A DNA stretch of 34,884 bases from Methanobacteriota archaeon (lineage in GTDB: Archaea > Thermoplasmatota > Thermoplasmata > Methanomassiliicoccales > UBA472): contig JAJFUT010000028.1 of the NCBI GenBank assembly GCA_021372315.1, forward strand, positions 1-34,884, read 5' to 3'. Numbering within the stretch: the first letter of the stretch is position 1; every line of letters begins with the position of its first letter. Both the position numbers and the translations under genes were made by a program. The notes below the pieces were generated by a model, which saw only the letters and a list, made by a program, of their open reading frames with translations, had not been told where the DNA came from and made no database searches. Positions 32,050-34,884 of this stretch are shown in pieces.

Positions 32050-33341
32050 GCGGGCTGAGCAGGATAATCGGCAAGGAGATCAAGGAGCTGCTCACGCCGG
32101 CCACACTGATACCGATCATCATCATGGCGGTCATCTTCGGTTCTTTGGGGAGCGCCTTCAGCGGCGTCACGGAGGACATCGATGAGAAACCGGAGTTCGG
32201 GCTCGTCATCGATGACACAGGAAACCTCTCATCCGTCGCCAGGCTATCGCTCGTGACGAACAGCGTCATAACGTTCGACGGCAGCAGCCTCGAGGAGGGT
32301 CTGTCCCGGTTGAAGGAAGGGAGCATCGGCAACGCGCTCGTCCACATCCCCGGGAACTTCACCAGCAACATCGAGAGCGGCTCGCAGGGATGGGTCGAGA
32401 TATTCTATCACAAGACCGGCACGGGCCTGATCGACCTTGTTCAATCGAGCCTAGTGCTCAGCTCCGTCACGGCCATGTCCCAGGACATCAGTTTGCGCAT
32501 GATCAGCAACGACATGACCGCCGTACCAGAGGTCGTGATCTCGCCGGTCGCCGTCTACAGCACGACATTCCTCAACGGCAACGAGATGTCCGGAGTGACC
32601 CCGGACCAGATCGATACGGTGTTCCAATCGTCTGGGTTCGTAGTGCCGATCATCGTCATGCTAGTCATCATCATGGCGGGCGGGATGGTCATAACATCGA
32701 TGGGAAGCGAGAAGGAGAACAAGACGCTCGAGACGCTTCTCACGCTCCCCGTCAAGAGGACATGGATTGTCTTCGGCAAGCTGGCCGGTGCAACGATAGT
32801 TGGGCTCATAATGTCGATGATATACATGGTCGGCCTCGGCTATTACTACAGTTCGTTATTGTCCTCGGCGACGATCGACCTGGATAGCTACGGCCTCTCC
32901 CTGGGCATCCTGGACTATGTCATCATCGGGGTGTCGCTCTTCATGGCGCTGCTATGCGGCCTGGCGATATGCATGATACTCGGCATCTTCACCAAGAACT
33001 TCAAGGCGGCGCAGACGATGACGCTCCCGGTGACGATGCTGGCGATGATCCCCATGCTCATCAGCCTGTTCAGCGACTTCGGAAGCCTGCCCTCGTGGCT
33101 CCAGGTGGTCGTCTTCGCGATACCGTTCTCGCACCCGATGTTCGCCGTGAACAACCTGATGCTTGGCGACTACGCGATCGTGTTCGCCGGCATCGCTTAC
33201 ACAGCTGGATTCGCCATCGTCATGATGGCCATCGCCGTGGCGCTGTTCAAGAAGGACATCCTGCTGACCGGAAGGATAAGGAACGTGAACGAAAAGGGAA
33301 AGTTCCGGAACCCGCTTCGGTCGATGCTAAGGAAGAGATGA
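32046..33341 (+). CDS. ABC-2 type transporter permease
   Basis: 431 residues. TM1 is at about 17-37, then an external domain of about 150 residues (up to about 195) and about five more TM helices. The cytoplasmic GSEKENKTLETLLTLPVKR motif between TM2 and TM3 is the ABC-2/NatB signature that contacts the ATPase. The C-terminus is basic. It is coupled to the ATPase gene by the ATGA overlap. The substrate cannot be read from the sequence. Confidence 0.9.
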   Translation: MSGLSRIIGKEIKELLTPATLIPIIIMAVIFGSLGSAFSGVTEDIDEKPEFGLVIDDTGNLSSVARLSLVTNSVITFDGSSLEEGLSRLKEGSIGNALVHIPGNFTSNIESGSQGWVEIFYHKTGTGLIDLVQSSLVLSSVTAMSQDISLRMISNDMTAVPEVVISPVAVYSTTFLNGNEMSGVTPDQIDTVFQSSGFVVPIIVMLVIIMAGGMVITSMGSEKENKTLETLLTLPVKRTWIVFGKLAGATIVGLIMSMIYMVGLGYYYSSLLSSATIDLDSYGLSLGILDYVIIGVSLFMALLCGLAICMILGIFTKNFKAAQTMTLPVTMLAMIPMLISLFSDFGSLPSWLQVVVFAIPFSHPMFAVNNLMLGDYAIVFAGIAYTAGFAIVMMAIAVALFKKDILLTGRIRNVNEKGKFRNPLRSMLRKR

Positions 33342-33367
33342 GCCTGGCGGCTCATCTCAATTTTTTT
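33335..33367 (+). terminator. Intrinsic-type terminator of the ABC exporter operon
   Basis: Perfect 10-bp stem GAGATGAGCC (33335-33344) / GGCTCATCTC (33349-33358), loop TGGC, then AATTTTTTT (33359-33367). The left arm contains the permease stop codon, and the T-run touches the convergent helicase stop. Confidence 0.8.
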
Positions 33368-34787
33368 AATATTCGCCTTTCTGGACCGGGATGACCCTGA
33401 CAGTGGGCTTCCTGCCCTTTATTGTGGTCTTCCCCATCCCGTTCAGCGCCTTAACGGCGGCGGTCTTCTGGATCTCGAAGATGGTATGGTCGTTCTCGAT
33501 GATCATGTTCCCGATGTCCATATCGCTTATCCTGAGCTGGTTGGTCAGCACGTCGAAGAGATCGATCTTCTTAAGGCCGTCCTTCTCGCCGATGTCAAGC
33601 TCCATCTTGACCATCCCGAAGATGTCGGCGACATCGGTGAAGTCCGTGACCCTTCTCACGAGGTCGCGCTTCCCGGTCTCGGGGACCTCCACCTGTTCGA
33701 CGTCCACGACCCCGTATTCCTTGATCTTCTTCAGGAGGTACATCTCGGCGGACGTGATGAACGTGATCGCGATCCCTTCCTTGCCAGCCCTTCCGGTCCT
33801 GCCGATGCGGTGGACGTATATCTCGGGGTCCTCGGGTATGTCATAATTGATGACATGAGTGACGCCTTCGATGTCCAGTCCCCTTGCGGCGACGTCGGTG
33901 GCGACGAGGATCATGATCTTCCCAGACCTGAAGTCCTTCAAGGTCTTCTCCCTCTTGGCCTGGGTGATGTCTCCGTGAAGCTCGGCCGCAGGATATCCGT
34001 ACGACTGGAGCCTCTTCGCGATGATGTCCACCATCATCTTCGTCTGCGCGAACACTATGGCCTTCGGGTGCTCCTTGTCAAGGACGCGGCACAATGCCCA
34101 TATCTTGTTCTTCCTCTCGATGTTGAAGTAGACCTGCTTCGTGGTCGGAAGGACGAGCTCCTGCTCGCTGATGTCGACCTTGGTGTACGCCCTCATGTGG
34201 CCTTCGGCGATCTTCCTCACTCCTTCAGGTATTGTGGCGGAGAACAGCATCGTCTGGCGCTCCTTCGGGACCTTCTCCAGGATGTAATCGATGTCCTCGA
34301 TGAATCCCATGTCCAGCATGCGGTCGGCCTCGTCGAGCACGAGGAACTCGATCTCCGAGAGGTCCAGCGTCTTCCTCTGAAGGTGATCGATGATACGGCC
34401 AGGCGTACCGACGACGATGTCGACACCTTTCTTCAAGCTATTTATCTGCTCATCGATGGACCTTCCGCCATAGATCGCGAGGACCCTGACGTCGTCCATG
34501 TAGTAGGCGAGCTTCTTGATCTCCTCAGCGACCTGGACGCCGAGCTCCCTGGTCGGGCACAATATCAGGGCGAAGGGCTTCCTTCCCCTGCTGATGTTCT
34601 GCAACAGCGGAAGACCGAACGCGGCCGTCTTGCCGGTACCGGTCTGCGCCTGAGCCATGACGTCCTTTCCTGCCAGGAGCAACGGGATCGTCTCCAGTTG
34701 AACGGGGGTCGGTTCCTTGAACCCCATTCTCTCTACGGCCTTGAGCAACAACGGATCAAGACCGAGCGTATCGAAACCATCTGTCAT
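33366..34787 (-). CDS. DEAD-box RNA helicase with DbpA-like C-terminal domain
   Basis: 473 residues. Q motif FKEPTPVQ at about 23-30, motif I AQTGTGKT (47-54), PTRELGVQ, GTPGRIIDHL, motif II VLDEADRM, motif III SAT, ATDVAARGLD, and motif VI HRIGRTGRAG. The last 75 residues (DIGNMIIENDHTIFEI ... TIKGRKPTVRV) look like the RRM-type DbpA RNA-binding domain. The start MTDGFDTLGL fits family members. Likely roles are RNA remodelling, ribosome assembly or cold response, but the target RNA is unknown. It converges on the ABC operon across a shared terminator region. Confidence 0.94.
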   Translation of the reverse strand: MTDGFDTLGLDPLLLKAVERMGFKEPTPVQLETIPLLLAGKDVMAQAQTGTGKTAAFGLPLLQNISRGRKPFALILCPTRELGVQVAEEIKKLAYYMDDVRVLAIYGGRSIDEQINSLKKGVDIVVGTPGRIIDHLQRKTLDLSEIEFLVLDEADRMLDMGFIEDIDYILEKVPKERQTMLFSATIPEGVRKIAEGHMRAYTKVDISEQELVLPTTKQVYFNIERKNKIWALCRVLDKEHPKAIVFAQTKMMVDIIAKRLQSYGYPAAELHGDITQAKREKTLKDFRSGKIMILVATDVAARGLDIEGVTHVINYDIPEDPEIYVHRIGRTGRAGKEGIAITFITSAEMYLLKKIKEYGVVDVEQVEVPETGKRDLVRRVTDFTDVADIFGMVKMELDIGEKDGLKKIDLFDVLTNQLRISDMDIGNMIIENDHTIFEIQKTAAVKALNGMGKTTIKGRKPTVRVIPVQKGEY

Positions 34788-34824
34788 TTTAAATCACTTA
34801 TAAACGCGTGATATCCCTAACTAA

Positions 34825-34832
34825 CTTATACC
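34825..34832 (-). promoter_or_regulatory. TATA-like box for the DEAD-box helicase gene
   Basis: Minus-strand GGTATAAG lies 38-45 bases upstream of ATG 34787, giving a leader of about 10-15 bases. A closer TTATAA (34798-34803) is too near the start to be its TATA box. Confidence 0.4.
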
Positions 34833-34884
34833 TTTATCCATGGGAACGACCATCAAATCGTTCGTTCAACCGGTCCGATGGCCT

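Noticed and set aside
33486-34811. A 441-codon open frame opposite the DEAD-box helicase
   Set aside because: It is the antisense shadow of a helicase with all motifs intact; the translation is low-complexity Asp/Val/Leu/Arg-rich, without motifs. Similar antisense frames opposite topA (21670-22635) and the CorA-like pair (29993-31315) were dropped for the same reason.

Overview
The window reads as chromosome of a GC-rich euryarchaeon. Archaeal markers include the replication factor C small subunit, ribosomal protein L40e, archaeal-type riboflavin synthase and RibL-type FAD synthase, NcsA/TtuA tRNA thiolase, bifunctional PGI/PMI, a REC-DUF835 protein, and TATA boxes placed about 25 bases ahead of many first-gene start codons. 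The mix of HypA/HypD/NikR, folate-type enzymes (SHMT, FolC) and archaeal histidine kinases would fit Thermoplasmata (Methanomassiliicoccales or relatives). That placement is an inference from gene content, not a test. No tRNA, rRNA, CRISPR array, transposase or integrase was recognised. Nearly all the window is coding; the least gene-like stretch is the AT-rich block at about 19284-19560.

Layout. 1-3.4 kb: tail of a Q-rich protein, a large PUA/PAPS-reductase-like/ferredoxin fusion, and an alanine/aspartate-type aminotransferase. 3.6-7.7 kb: a self-contained sensory operon (membrane histidine kinase, CheY-like receiver, REC-PAS-degenerate kinase protein, second receiver) with a clear TATA box and terminator and no DNA-binding output. 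7.8-9.8 kb (minus strand): a tightly overlapping riboflavin/FAD operon, ribB-ribL-ribC-ribH. 9.9-17 kb: PGI/PMI, SHMT, the divergent pair ncsA/rfcS, L40e, REC-DUF835 and enolase. 17.1-19.2 kb: operon pncB-osmC-lrp.

19.2-23.6 kb: AT-rich leader, a small zinc-ribbon protein, a short G3E (CobW-like) GTPase coupled to an unrecognised protein, and topoisomerase I with a histone-like Lys/Ala tail. 23.6-28.8 kb: nickel regulator NikR with a natural C-terminal His6, an operon of stand-alone asparagine-synthetase-like protein, FolC and endonuclease III, a small zinc protein, and the hydrogenase maturation pair hypA-hypD. 28.9-34.8 kb: two tandem CorA-like membrane proteins lacking the GMN signature, an ABC-2 export pair, and a DEAD-box helicase with a DbpA-like C-terminus.

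Themes: nickel and metal handling (NikR, HypA, HypD, G3E GTPase, CorA-like pair), cofactor synthesis (riboflavin/FAD, NAD salvage, folate), central carbon metabolism (PGI, enolase, SHMT, aminotransferase) and signalling. The best candidates for something undescribed are the output-less sensory operon with its His-to-Asp pseudo-kinase, the GTPase plus partner pair, and the GMN-less CorA pair next to hypAD.
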